A program made the position numbers and the translations under genes. From Aldehydirespirator sp965116965 (GTDB lineage Bacteria; Actinomycetota; Acidimicrobiia; Acidimicrobiales; Aldehydirespiratoraceae), in assembly GCA_965116965.1 (NCBI GenBank), contig OZ220743.1:1364001-1428000 (forward strand): DNA of 64,000 nucleotides, written 5' to 3'. Shown here one piece after another: positions 6,865 to 14,873 of this stretch. The stretch's first letter is position 1, and every line of letters starts with the position of its first letter. A model generated the notes under the pieces. The model was not told the origin of the DNA. It worked only from the letters and a program-made list of their open reading frames with translations, and searched no databases.

Positions 6865-9452
6865 CGCCCGTCCTCGGAGGTGGAGCCGGGCTCGACAACA
6901 GCCTCTCCCTCCACTGCTGCAGGTTCACCCTCGGAGCCGTCGGTGCTCTCCGGGTCGTCGCCGTCATCGCTGGCGTCGACATCCGACTCTGCTGCTGGCC
7001 CGTTGCGCCTCATCACGGCGTCGAACCGGAAGTGCGCGATCCGATCGGGGTCGCCGAAGAACTGGTCCTCGATGAACGGCTCGATGTTGTACTCCCAGAT
7101 GCGCCGCAGCCGCCGTCGCTGCGTGTCCAGCGACGAGCCGTACGCCTTCATGAAGTGGCTCGGCCCAAGCAAGAGATGGGAGCCCTCAAGGGCCTTCTTG
7201 AGTTCGTCGTTGACCTCATCGACGAGGTCGCCGACCCAGCCCGGCTCGCCTTGGCGCTCCAGCCACCGGTCGAGCAGACCCGCCATCGGCTCGCGGTCAG
7301 GAAAGAACGGCACGAAATGGAACCGCCGCCTCAGCGCCGCGTCCACAAGCGCGATCGACCGATCGGCGGTGTTCATGGTGCCGATGAACCACAGGTTGTC
7401 GGGCAGTGAGAACGGCTCATCCGGCCGGTACAGCGGCTGCACGCTCTCATTGCGGTACTCGAGCAGGAACAGCAGCTCCCCCAGCACGCGGGGCAGGTTC
7501 CCACGGTTGATCTCATCGATGATCATCACATGGCGGTCTTCGGGTGCATCGTCGGCTTGGTCGGCCATGCGGGCCAAGGGACCCTGCGTCAGTTTGTATT
7601 GGACGGCCCCGCCGTCGGTCCCGGCGGGCCGGTAGCCCTCGAAGAAGTCCTCATAGGACGTCGACGGGTGGAACTGCACCAGCGTCCGGCGCGACTCGTT
7701 CGGTGCTAGCACCTTCGCCAACGCCCGCGCCAAGAACGTCTTGCCCGTTCCCGGCGGCCCGTACAAGATCACCTGCCCCTTGTCCTCCAGTAGCGAGACG
7801 ATGTCCTTCAAGAAGTCAACGTCAACGAGCAACTCACCTGAAAGCTTGGTCAGGTCCACCGGATCAGTCGGGCTACCAGTACCTCCGGCCGGTTCCTGTT
7901 CGAGCAGCCACCCCAAGAATGCACCCATCCCGAGCGTGTCGTCTTGGAAGTGGGGCTCCAAGTGTTCGCGGAGGCGGTTGTTGGCATCCACGACCCGTTG
8001 CCCGAGGCTGGATCCCGTTGGTTTGGGCAGCCCCAATCGGCGCAGCATCGCCCCGCGGCCCCACTTACCTCCTTGCTGACCGATCGGAAGAAGGTCCTCG
8101 GGGTGGCAGATGGCGAGTAGCAAGCTGGTCGTCGAGTGCTTGAGGCCCTTCGTGTTCCGTTCACTCCTACTGTCCGTGAGTCGGTCGTACCTACGCCATA
8201 GTTCGTCCTCGTCCTTGCCCCAGCACAGATATCGAATGTGATCCAGCATCCTGGAGTACTCAACCTCTTCCAGGTCCCGTATCCATTGCATGACGCCGCT
8301 CACATGTGGATACACGTATCGGCCGGAAACCCAAGTTCCGTGGCTCGCGACCCCGGTCAGATCGAGGCGGCTGAAGTTGGCAATGTTCTTGGGCGCGAGC
8401 TTCTCGGCCCACTCGGCTCGCAGCCGCTGTTGCTCCAGGTGTGCCTCAGTGGGGTAGTCTGTCTCGGCACGGAACCGTTCGACCAGATCGGGAAGGTCGA
8501 GGGCGGACCGCGGGCCGGGATCCTCACCCGTCTCCAGCAGCTGCTGGAGACGCTGCGGAGCGTCGTCGCGCGCAAGGGTGTAGATGGTCTGTAGGGAGCC
8601 GAGCGAGCGCTGGAGGTCTTGGTTGAGGGCCGCCCTGGGCACTCCGGTGCGCTTCCAGTCCACCGACACGACGTGGCGTCCCCAGGCCACATCCGAGGCC
8701 TCGTCGTACCAATACTCGCGGGTGACTGAGCCCAGAGCGATCTCTGGCGCCCCCTTGCGAGGCATCACCACCAGATCGCCCAAGCGCACGTCGGTCCGCA
8801 TCCGCCAGAGCTGGCTCGTGAAGCTGGAGATCGCCCCTTCCCGGGAATCCGGACGGTGCAGGCGCACGGCATCCTGCAGTTCCTGACGGCTGGAGAAGCC
8901 CCTCAGGTCCGGGACATCGTCCCAGCCGAGGCAGGCGAGGCCGTGCTCGATGTTGTAGTCGAAGCGATCGCCATCCCTGCCGGCTCTGATGAGCCACGCC
9001 TGCGGTGTGTCAGCCTGCTCTTGGCCTTCCGGCGGCTCCTCGACGGACTGGTGGCGTCGCTTGTTGGCCGCGTATTCGATGCACAGCGCATGGGTTCGTG
9101 CTTCGTCGATTTCCTGCCCGAGCGGTGTCAACGCGCGGTAGCCGGGCCTCGGGTAGTGCAGCACATCGATGTGTTTCAGTTCTAGGGCCGACCACATCAC
9201 CGCCTCCGAGAGCTTGGTCCTTCTGCCGGATGCAGTCTGTGCTGTCCGTTGCTCACGAGTCAGGTCCAGCGAGTCGGCTACCCGATCAGTGATCTCGTCA
9301 AGAGTGGCTTCCCCGTCAATGGCCCGTAGTGCCTGCACCACCGCCCACCTGATGTTCGGAGTAGTCAGAGCAACGGCCCCTTCACTGCCGTCATGCTCAT
9401 CGTCATTGGGAGACGTGAGGTGGCCTTCGCGAGGTTCATTGGTGATGGACAT
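6861..9452 (-). CDS. mcrB: McrB-type AAA+ GTPase with winged-helix and EVE-like N-terminal domains
   Basis: The 863-residue motor subunit. The C-terminal AAA+ module has Walker A GPPGTGKT near residue 565, Walker B IIDEINRG, and the McrB signature MNTADRS near 693, which marks the GTP-specific McrB clade. The N-terminus carries a winged-helix resembling the Mrr N-terminal domain (residues about 35-125, RWAVVQALRAIDGEATLDEI), then an EVE/PUA-like segment (about 150-245, AWLIRAGRDGDRFDYN to GSVTREYW) of the type that reads modified bases. The C-terminal tail is acidic. The ATG at 9452 was chosen; an ATG at 9536 would overlap the upstream gene by 38 bp. It is second in a four-gene operon. Confidence 0.9.
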   Translation of the reverse strand: MSITNEPREGHLTSPNDDEHDGSEGAVALTTPNIRWAVVQALRAIDGEATLDEITDRVADSLDLTREQRTAQTASGRRTKLSEAVMWSALELKHIDVLHYPRPGYRALTPLGQEIDEARTHALCIEYAANKRRHQSVEEPPEGQEQADTPQAWLIRAGRDGDRFDYNIEHGLACLGWDDVPDLRGFSSRQELQDAVRLHRPDSREGAISSFTSQLWRMRTDVRLGDLVVMPRKGAPEIALGSVTREYWYDEASDVAWGRHVVSVDWKRTGVPRAALNQDLQRSLGSLQTIYTLARDDAPQRLQQLLETGEDPGPRSALDLPDLVERFRAETDYPTEAHLEQQRLRAEWAEKLAPKNIANFSRLDLTGVASHGTWVSGRYVYPHVSGVMQWIRDLEEVEYSRMLDHIRYLCWGKDEDELWRRYDRLTDSRSERNTKGLKHSTTSLLLAICHPEDLLPIGQQGGKWGRGAMLRRLGLPKPTGSSLGQRVVDANNRLREHLEPHFQDDTLGMGAFLGWLLEQEPAGGTGSPTDPVDLTKLSGELLVDVDFLKDIVSLLEDKGQVILYGPPGTGKTFLARALAKVLAPNESRRTLVQFHPSTSYEDFFEGYRPAGTDGGAVQYKLTQGPLARMADQADDAPEDRHVMIIDEINRGNLPRVLGELLFLLEYRNESVQPLYRPDEPFSLPDNLWFIGTMNTADRSIALVDAALRRRFHFVPFFPDREPMAGLLDRWLERQGEPGWVGDLVDEVNDELKKALEGSHLLLGPSHFMKAYGSSLDTQRRRLRRIWEYNIEPFIEDQFFGDPDRIAHFRFDAVMRRNGPAAESDVDASDDGDDPESTDGSEGEPAAVEGEAVVEPGSTSEDGR

Positions 9453-9498
9453 GCTTGGTAGCTCTCGTTCTAGGAAGTCTCGTCGGGTTGGATGGGTC

Positions 9499-10095
9499 CT
9501 ATAGATCGTCGTCCGTCTTGTCGTCATTGTCCACACCGCAGGCCGAATCGGCGGGGTGGTCCCATACGGCTGGGGAGGCGGTGGCCCAGACGTAGTAGGT
9601 GACTCGGTGGAGAGTGCCGTCGGAGCCCTCCACCACGTCGTCCTCGGTGGGTGAGTACGAGGAGGTCATGGCTGCCTCGGAGTCGTTGGGGTCGTAGCGG
9701 CGGCTGTCCTCGTACTCGGCCAGATCCTCCCAGGACAAGCTCACGGTCTCCCGATCATCGCCCCTTGCAACGGACCTCACGTGGTGTGCGATGGCCTCCC
9801 GTGCTCCTGTCACCGTCTCCACTACGACGGTCTCTTTGTTGAGGAGACAGCCGCTGCCCACTCCCAGTTCGATCTCGAACGCCAGCCCGGCGCACGCCTT
9901 GACCCACTTGATCGCCTCCGCCCATGCCTCCTCCCGGCTATCGAACCCGCTCATCCCGAAGCGGTCTTCGTGGCGGACCGGTATGCGCTCGCCGTCGAGG
10001 GTCGGCATCCAGCTGTACCCCCACGGCATCGCGCCGGGCCGCGGAAGGTTCTCGACCACGGTCTCAGAATGGGACGACCCAAGCTCGGAGGACAT
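9499..10095 (-). CDS. Uncharacterised protein, first gene of the McrBC operon (paralogue of 11656-12090)
   Basis: A 198-residue protein of unknown family, soluble and acidic at the C-terminus. It shares with the protein at 11656-12090 a core GxxxGC, then WEDLAEYEDSRRYDPNDSEA, and a closing WATASPAVWDHPAD, the last identical in both. The two genes flank an IS110 element. The ATG at 10095 was chosen because a -10 box sits 7 bases upstream (leaderless). The next gene, mcrB, starts 46 bp downstream on the same strand, so this gene probably opens the restriction operon. An antagonist, sensor or specificity factor are all open possibilities. Confidence 0.7.
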   Translation of the reverse strand: MSSELGSSHSETVVENLPRPGAMPWGYSWMPTLDGERIPVRHEDRFGMSGFDSREEAWAEAIKWVKACAGLAFEIELGVGSGCLLNKETVVVETVTGAREAIAHHVRSVARGDDRETVSLSWEDLAEYEDSRRYDPNDSEAAMTSSYSPTEDDVVEGSDGTLHRVTYYVWATASPAVWDHPADSACGVDNDDKTDDDL

Positions 10096-10124
10096 GCTCA
10101 CGACTATAGGCAAGGGGTGTGACA
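10096..10124 (-). promoter_or_regulatory. Leaderless promoter with TGTCACACCCC box (copy 2), McrBC operon
   Basis: On the minus strand: TGTCACACCCC (10114-10124), 5 bases, TATAGT (10103-10108), 7 bases, ATG at 10095. The layout matches the promoters at 4338 and 12091. It is the only clear promoter upstream of the four-gene McrBC block. Confidence 0.7.
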
Positions 10125-10129
10125 GTCAT

Positions 10130-11606
10130 GATGTGGGGGTCAGTGGTCGGGGCTCGGATCTGACCCTGGGTGTGACGGGCCTTGTGCCTTTCCGATGATC
10201 TGTCGGTTCGGTGTCCCGGCTGCTGGCGCGCACCGACCGGTCGGGCGGACGTGACCTCATAGGAGCCTTGGGAAGACCACCTTGACTGTCCTGTCCGCCG
10301 TCCCGGCCGGTGGTGCCGACCCCACTGGCTAGCAAGGAAGGCAGGGCTTCATCATGACCGATCAACTCGTCGGCATCTACGGCGGTGTCGACACGCACAA
10401 GGACCAGCACGTGGCCGCGGTCATTGACCACACGGGCCGGATCGTCGAGGTCGGCTCCTTTGGTGCTGATCTGGCGGGGTATCGCAGCCTCGAGGCGTGG
10501 ATGCGGTCCTTCGGGCCGATCGTCAAGGTCGGTGTGGAGGGCACCAGCTCCTATGGCGTGGGGCTCGCCCGCCATCTGGTGGGCGCCGGTGTCGAGGTGG
10601 TGGAGGTGATCCGGCCGAACCGCCAGGTGCGGCGCCGGCGCGGCAAGTCCGACACCGTGGATGCCGAGGCCGCGGCACGCGCCGCGCTCAGCGGCGACGC
10701 CACAGCGGTGCCCAAAGGCAACGACGGAACAGTGGAGTCGATCCGGGCGCTGCGGGTCGCGTTGTGCTCGACACGGGCCCACCGCACCCGCATCTCCAAC
10801 CAGATCGGCGACCTCATCACCACCGCCCCCCAGCAGTTGCGCGCCGGCCTGGAGCCGCTCAGCGCCGCTGTGCGGGTGCGGCGCTGCGCCCGGTTCCGTC
10901 CCGGGGACCTCACCGAGCCCACAGAGGCCACCAAGGCCGCCCTGCGCACCCTGGCCCGCCAGCACCAGGTGCTCGACGCCGACCTCGCCGAGCTGCGCAG
11001 CCACCTCGACGAGCTCACCGCGGCCGCCAACCCGGCGCTGCGCGCCGCCAAAGGCATCGGCCCAGACACCGCGGCGATCCTGCTCATCGCCGTCGGCGAC
11101 AACCCCCAGAGGCTCCAAAGCGAAGCCTCCTTCGCCGCGCTGTGCGGCGCCAGCCCCGTGGAGGCCTCCTCGGGCAAGATCACCCGCCACCGCCTCAACA
11201 CAGGCGGCAACCGCCAAGCCAACCACGCCCTGTGGCGCATCGCCATGGTCCGGCTCTCCACCGACCCGGCCACCCGCGCCTACGCCCAACGCCGCCACAC
11301 CGAAGGCAAAACCCGCCGCGAGACCATCCGCTGCCTCAAGCGCTACATCGCCCGCGAGGTCTACCGGCTGCTCACCAACCCCCAACCCGCCACCAACACC
11401 ACCAACACCACCAACAACATGCGAACACAGCGCCAACAAGCCGGAGCCACCCTCCAACACGCCGCCGACTGCCTCAACACCTGGCCCAGCACCATCTCCA
11501 GAATCGAACACGGCAAAACACCCAACCACCACCTCGTGCCCGCCTACCGAAACTGGCTCAACACCCAAACCCCCGCCGCTTGACTTGACACATATAGGAG
11601 CATCAA
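10130..11606 (+). mobile_element. IS110-family insertion sequence (ends approximate)
   Basis: The element consists of the IS110-type recombinase gene plus about 220 bp of upstream non-coding DNA. IS110 elements lack clear terminal inverted repeats and target duplications, so I cannot fix the ends. They should lie between the promoter ending at 10124 and the transposase start, and shortly after 11583. ATAGGAGC occurs both upstream (10261 region) and just after the gene (11595 region). The upstream part is where this family encodes its bridge RNA. The element sits between two paralogous unknown genes. Confidence 0.6.
10354..11583 (+). CDS. IS110-family transposase (DEDD recombinase)
   Basis: A 409-residue recombinase with an N-terminal RuvC-like DEDD domain (GGVDTHKDQHVAAVID; later GKSDTVDAEAAARAAL) and a C-terminal Tnp20 domain with the catalytic Ser region (AAKGIGPDTAAILLIAVG; FAALCGASPVEASSGK). 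It looks intact. The C-terminal 60 residues (from TNTTNTTNN) are low in complexity and could be an extension. GGAAGG lies 13 bases before the ATG. The whole reverse strand is also open, which is a GC-bias artefact. Confidence 0.93.
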   Translation: MTDQLVGIYGGVDTHKDQHVAAVIDHTGRIVEVGSFGADLAGYRSLEAWMRSFGPIVKVGVEGTSSYGVGLARHLVGAGVEVVEVIRPNRQVRRRRGKSDTVDAEAAARAALSGDATAVPKGNDGTVESIRALRVALCSTRAHRTRISNQIGDLITTAPQQLRAGLEPLSAAVRVRRCARFRPGDLTEPTEATKAALRTLARQHQVLDADLAELRSHLDELTAAANPALRAAKGIGPDTAAILLIAVGDNPQRLQSEASFAALCGASPVEASSGKITRHRLNTGGNRQANHALWRIAMVRLSTDPATRAYAQRRHTEGKTRRETIRCLKRYIAREVYRLLTNPQPATNTTNTTNNMRTQRQQAGATLQHAADCLNTWPSTISRIEHGKTPNHHLVPAYRNWLNTQTPAA

Positions 11607-11655
11607 CGACCGGGTTGCTGCCGGGTCTCGTTCGGACGCCCCGACGACACGGATC

Positions 11656-12090
11656 TCAGTCGAGGTCGAGAACGCTGCCTTCGGCTGCGGGTTGGTCGGC
11701 GGGGTGGTCCCATACGGCCGGGGAGGCTGTGGCCCAGATGGTCACGGAGTAGGCCCACATCACTCCGCCGACGCCCTCAAGACCGCCCTGCCGGTACAAG
11801 AAGTAGCTGCATTGCATGCCGGCCTCAGGCTTGCTCGGGTCGTAGCGGCGGCCCTCCTCGCACTCGGCCAGATCCTCCCAGGTCGCGCCGCCCGGTCGTA
11901 CGTTCAGGCGCAGGAACTCACGCTTCTCCGGGTTGTGGGCGTGGTGGCCGAGCTCGTCCATCGCGAACTGCAGGATGGCCGAGCGCGCCTCGGCGACCGT
12001 CCCGACGGTGAAGGGGTGGCCCTCCAACATCATGCAGCCCGTCAAGCTGCCCAGCTTGAGCTCCAAGCCCGTCTCATGGTCCGTTGCCAT
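11656..12090 (-). CDS. Uncharacterised protein, paralogue of 9499-10095
   Basis: A 144-residue protein sharing with the 9499-10095 product the core LxLKLGxxTGC, TVAEARSAIL, TWEDLAECEEGRRYDP and the closing WATASPAVWDHPAD. It lacks the first 50 or so residues of its paralogue. The start is ATG 12090, set by the leaderless promoter (-10 at 12098-12103). The IS110 element separates it from the McrBC operon, so the pair may be an old tandem duplication split by insertion. Function unknown. Confidence 0.65.
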   Translation of the reverse strand: MATDHETGLELKLGSLTGCMMLEGHPFTVGTVAEARSAILQFAMDELGHHAHNPEKREFLRLNVRPGGATWEDLAECEEGRRYDPSKPEAGMQCSYFLYRQGGLEGVGGVMWAYSVTIWATASPAVWDHPADQPAAEGSVLDLD

Positions 12091-12119
12091 GACGGCCACA
12101 GTACGGACGGGGTGTGACA
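12091..12119 (-). promoter_or_regulatory. Leaderless promoter with TGTCACACCCC box (copy 3)
   Basis: Minus strand: TGTCACACCCC (12109-12119), 5 bases, TACTGT (12098-12103), 7 bases, ATG at 12090. It has the same spacing as copies 1 and 2. Confidence 0.65.
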
Positions 12120-12155
12120 GCCCGGGTTGGACGATGGCCACGAAGGGTTATGGTG

Positions 12156-12182
12156 TTGATATGACATTCATTGTCATATAAT
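12156..12182 (+). promoter_or_regulatory. Promoter overlapped by a perfect palindrome
   Basis: TTGATA (12156-12161), 15 bases, TATAAT (12177-12182). An inverted repeat with 8-bp arms, ATATGACA (12159-12166) and TGTCATAT (12172-12179), separated by TTCAT, lies across the spacer and -10. It looks like a dimeric repressor site for the gene at 12279. The regulator is unknown. Confidence 0.6.
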
Positions 12183-12278
12183 CTCCGGTACGAGCCTTGT
12201 TGCCGGGCTTGATCGGCAGCCGATTCATCCAGCCGCCCTGTCGCACACACTCGCCGCAGGCCCTGAGACGAGGCTCTG

Positions 12279-12830
12279 ATGACGACGTCCGCTCCGATTC
12301 CCGCCGCCGAAGCGGCATCCCCCATGGTCAACCCGTCTGACACCGCACCTGACGCATCGACCGCCCAGTCGCAAGCGCGGACCGGCGCGGCGACCGTGGT
12401 CAGGCCCAGCCTGCGGGCTCAGGTTGCGGAGAATCCGCTGCTGAGCTTCTTCGGCCTCTTGATCGTCGCGCTGCTCGCGGCCGCCATCGCCAGCCCCCAC
12501 ATCCGCATCGATGACATCAGCCTCCGTATCGACGACACAAACCGGCGTATCGACGAGACCAACGCTCGTATCGACGAGACCAACGCCCGCATCGACCGTC
12601 TTGAGGCGAAGATGGACGCCAGGTTCGACAAGGTGGATGCCCGGTTCGACAAGCTTGAAGCGGTGGTCGTGGAGATCGACCGGAAACTGACTGCGCTGAT
12701 AGCCCACCTCAGCGCCACCGCCGCGGTGGACGATGCCTTGGCGGGCCGACTCACCGGCCCGAGCGCTTCCGACGCTTCAGGCACGAGCGACGAGGAGCCC
12801 GGCCGACGATCCGACGCGGTGGAGAGATGA
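12279..12830 (+). CDS. Single-pass membrane protein with coiled-coil repeat
   Basis: A 183-residue protein with an Ala/Pro-rich cytoplasmic N-terminus, one membrane helix (about residues 53-72, LLSFFGLLIVALLAAAIA), then a coiled coil built of 7-residue repeats (RIDETNA, RIDETNA, RIDRLEA, RFDKVDA, RFDKLEA) to about residue 140. Such TM plus coiled-coil proteins are often anchors or phage and toxin accessory proteins; no function is claimed. A palindrome-covered promoter lies about 100 bp upstream. Confidence 0.65.
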   Translation: MTTSAPIPAAEAASPMVNPSDTAPDASTAQSQARTGAATVVRPSLRAQVAENPLLSFFGLLIVALLAAAIASPHIRIDDISLRIDDTNRRIDETNARIDETNARIDRLEAKMDARFDKVDARFDKLEAVVVEIDRKLTALIAHLSATAAVDDALAGRLTGPSASDASGTSDEEPGRRSDAVER

Positions 12831-12834
12831 GGGG

Positions 12835-13677
12835 CTAGGAGCCGTTGGGGTCGAAGTAGGGGCGGTCGCCGTCGATCTCGAGGCGGCGGATGATGCGGCG
12901 CTGGGGGAAGTGGTCGGCAGCGGAGCGGTGCAGCGTCGAGCGCTCGTCCCAGATGGCCAGATCGCCGTTCTGCCACTGCCAGCGGCAGTGCAGGGACACC
13001 TCGGCCACGTGTTCGCGCAGGAAGTTGAGGACCATGTCGCTCTCAGCGCGGCTCACGCCGGCGACGTGGTCGACGAACCCCTCGGCGTACAGCAGGGCCC
13101 GCTTGCCGGTCTCCGGGTGGGTGCGCACCAGGGGATGCTCCACGGGGCCGTAGTCGCGCCTGATGGCCTCCTGGATCGCTTCGGCGTGCTCGCCGGCCTT
13201 CTCGGCCACCCGCTTCAGATACCCCTCGTTGGAGTGCACAATCGTCAGCGAGGCGAAGAACTCCTGCACGTCCGGGCTGAGCGTCTCGTAGGCGCTGGTC
13301 GCCGAGGCCCACAGCGTGTCGCCGCCGTACTCGGGAGCCAGCTCCATGTGCAGCAGGGCGGCCTTGGGCGGGGTGGCCATCCAGGTGACGTCGGTGTGCC
13401 AGAGGTCGGCGGCGTTGGGGCTGTTCGGACCGTCCTTGATGACGGTCATTGTGGGCTCGGTCGCGCCCATGACCCGAGCGACCGGGTAGATGCTGGGCGT
13501 GCCGAAGCGCCGGCCCAGGGCTAGGTGCTCCTCCTCGGTGAGGTGCGCACCCCGGAAGAAGATGACCTCGTGCTCGAGGAAGGCCCCATAGACGGCGTCG
13601 AAGTCGAGGTCGGGATCCCGGAGGTCGACGCCGATGATCTCGGCGCCGAGGGCTCCGGCGACTCTTCGAACCTGCAT
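12835..13677 (-). CDS. TauD/TfdA-family Fe(II)/2-oxoglutarate dioxygenase
   Basis: A 280-residue TauD/TfdA dioxygenase, which oxidises a small organic substrate with 2-oxoglutarate and O2. The iron ligands are visible as WHTDVTW (HxD) and the distal His in TLHRSAADHF; RRIIRRLEI carries the 2-oxoglutarate-binding Arg. VIFFRGAHLTEEEHLALGRRFG is the normal N-terminal segment. GGGAG lies 7 bases before the ATG. The substrate could be taurine, an alkylsulfonate, an alkyl sulfate or a herbicide-like acid. The nearby choline sulfatase does not settle this. Confidence 0.9.
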   Translation of the reverse strand: MQVRRVAGALGAEIIGVDLRDPDLDFDAVYGAFLEHEVIFFRGAHLTEEEHLALGRRFGTPSIYPVARVMGATEPTMTVIKDGPNSPNAADLWHTDVTWMATPPKAALLHMELAPEYGGDTLWASATSAYETLSPDVQEFFASLTIVHSNEGYLKRVAEKAGEHAEAIQEAIRRDYGPVEHPLVRTHPETGKRALLYAEGFVDHVAGVSRAESDMVLNFLREHVAEVSLHCRWQWQNGDLAIWDERSTLHRSAADHFPQRRIIRRLEIDGDRPYFDPNGS

Positions 13678-13713
13678 GCCGTACTCCCTTGAGTCCTGCT
13701 TGAGCCTTTGTAC

Positions 13714-14787
13714 CTACGAGCAGACCGTAGTGGCGTCGCAGAAAGCGGCCACAGCCCGGTGCACGGCGTCGGCGACCGTGGCCAGGGTGCCGGGTGACGT
13801 AGCCCGCTCGGGGGTGTCGGAGGGAGTGTGAAAATCCGGTCCGGCGCCTGTCGTCGACAGCACCGGGACGCCCAGAAGGCTCCACGCCTCACCCTCACCG
13901 AGCCACGTGTCCGAGTCGCAACGCAGCGTGATCCCGGCATCATCAAGGGCCGCGGCCACGCCGCGGGCGGTTGATTCGCCCAGCGTGGTCATGGCGATGC
14001 GGCTGTCGATAAGTCGGCGGCCGCCCCCGGCCGCGGTCTCAACGGCGAGCGACGCACCGATGTGCGCAATGCCCACCGGCGGCTCGGTGCACCGGTCGAC
14101 CCAGGCGTACGCGCCCATGTAGCCCAGCTCGTGGCCGCCGGTGGCGACCACCGTCAACGGGCGGTCGGTGAGCCGCTCGGCCACATGGCGCAGTACGGCA
14201 ATGCCGGTTCCTCGCTCGCCGGCCGCGCTGAACCAGCCATTGAGCGGGGTGGTAAGCACCAGCCGGCGCCCCGGCTGGTCGGAACTGACCTCGATGTTGG
14301 CGGTGCGACCCTCCACGAGCCCGGCCCTGAGCCGCAGGCGAACGGCCGACGAGGCCAGAGTGCCGTAGTGGCGTCCAGCCACCAGGACGGTCGGCAATCC
14401 GGAAGGGCTGGCATGCAGTTCCCGGTTGATGGCGACCAGCTCTCCGTCGGGCTGGTCGGTGCAGATCACCAGCGCCTCGTGCCCCTCCCGCCCGGTCTCC
14501 TCGATGAGGTTGTTGGCCACGTCGGGGAACCCGCCCCCGAGGGGGTCAAACCGTCGCACAGCCACGTCGGAGGTATCGACTTCTCCGGTGAATTCGTAGT
14601 ACAGGGCCAAATGGTTGATCGGACGCTCGTCGGCGGAGAGTTCGCTAGCCACGTCGTATCGCTCGAACTCCACCGTCGAGCTGATGACCTCTCCGAGGTC
14701 GCTCATCAGATCGACAAACCACTCCGTCGTGGCAGCGTCGCGGTCTGTGCCCGACCGGTGGTGCCCGAGCGCGGCGTAGTCGCACAC
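13714..14787 (-). CDS. M28-like peptidase-fold protein, metal ligands mostly missing
   Basis: A 357-residue protein with the M28 aminopeptidase fold pattern (VVATGGHELGYMGAYAWVD, DFHTPSDTPE). The usual first His-Asp motif is replaced by TPLNGWFSAAGERGTG, and the Asp of the next motif by HIGASLA, so zinc binding is probably lost or changed. Start GTG 14787 is only the first usable start codon: the frame stays open upstream to about 14850 and reads naturally there (STGEDLYRIV), so the true start may be unusual or hidden by a frameshift. It faces away from the LLM oxidoreductase gene. Confidence 0.65.
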   Translation of the reverse strand: MCDYAALGHHRSGTDRDAATTEWFVDLMSDLGEVISSTVEFERYDVASELSADERPINHLALYYEFTGEVDTSDVAVRRFDPLGGGFPDVANNLIEETGREGHEALVICTDQPDGELVAINRELHASPSGLPTVLVAGRHYGTLASSAVRLRLRAGLVEGRTANIEVSSDQPGRRLVLTTPLNGWFSAAGERGTGIAVLRHVAERLTDRPLTVVATGGHELGYMGAYAWVDRCTEPPVGIAHIGASLAVETAAGGGRRLIDSRIAMTTLGESTARGVAAALDDAGITLRCDSDTWLGEGEAWSLLGVPVLSTTGAGPDFHTPSDTPERATSPGTLATVADAVHRAVAAFCDATTVCS

Positions 14788-14873
14788 GATCCGGTACAGG
14801 TCCTCGCCGGTGGAGTGAGCGCGTGCAGCGATGAGCGCTGAGGCTAGGCGTTCCCGAGGTACTGTCGCCCGCC

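Noticed and set aside
10126..11568. 480-codon minus-strand frame over the IS110 gene
   Set aside because: Antisense shadow with Gly/Ala-rich content.
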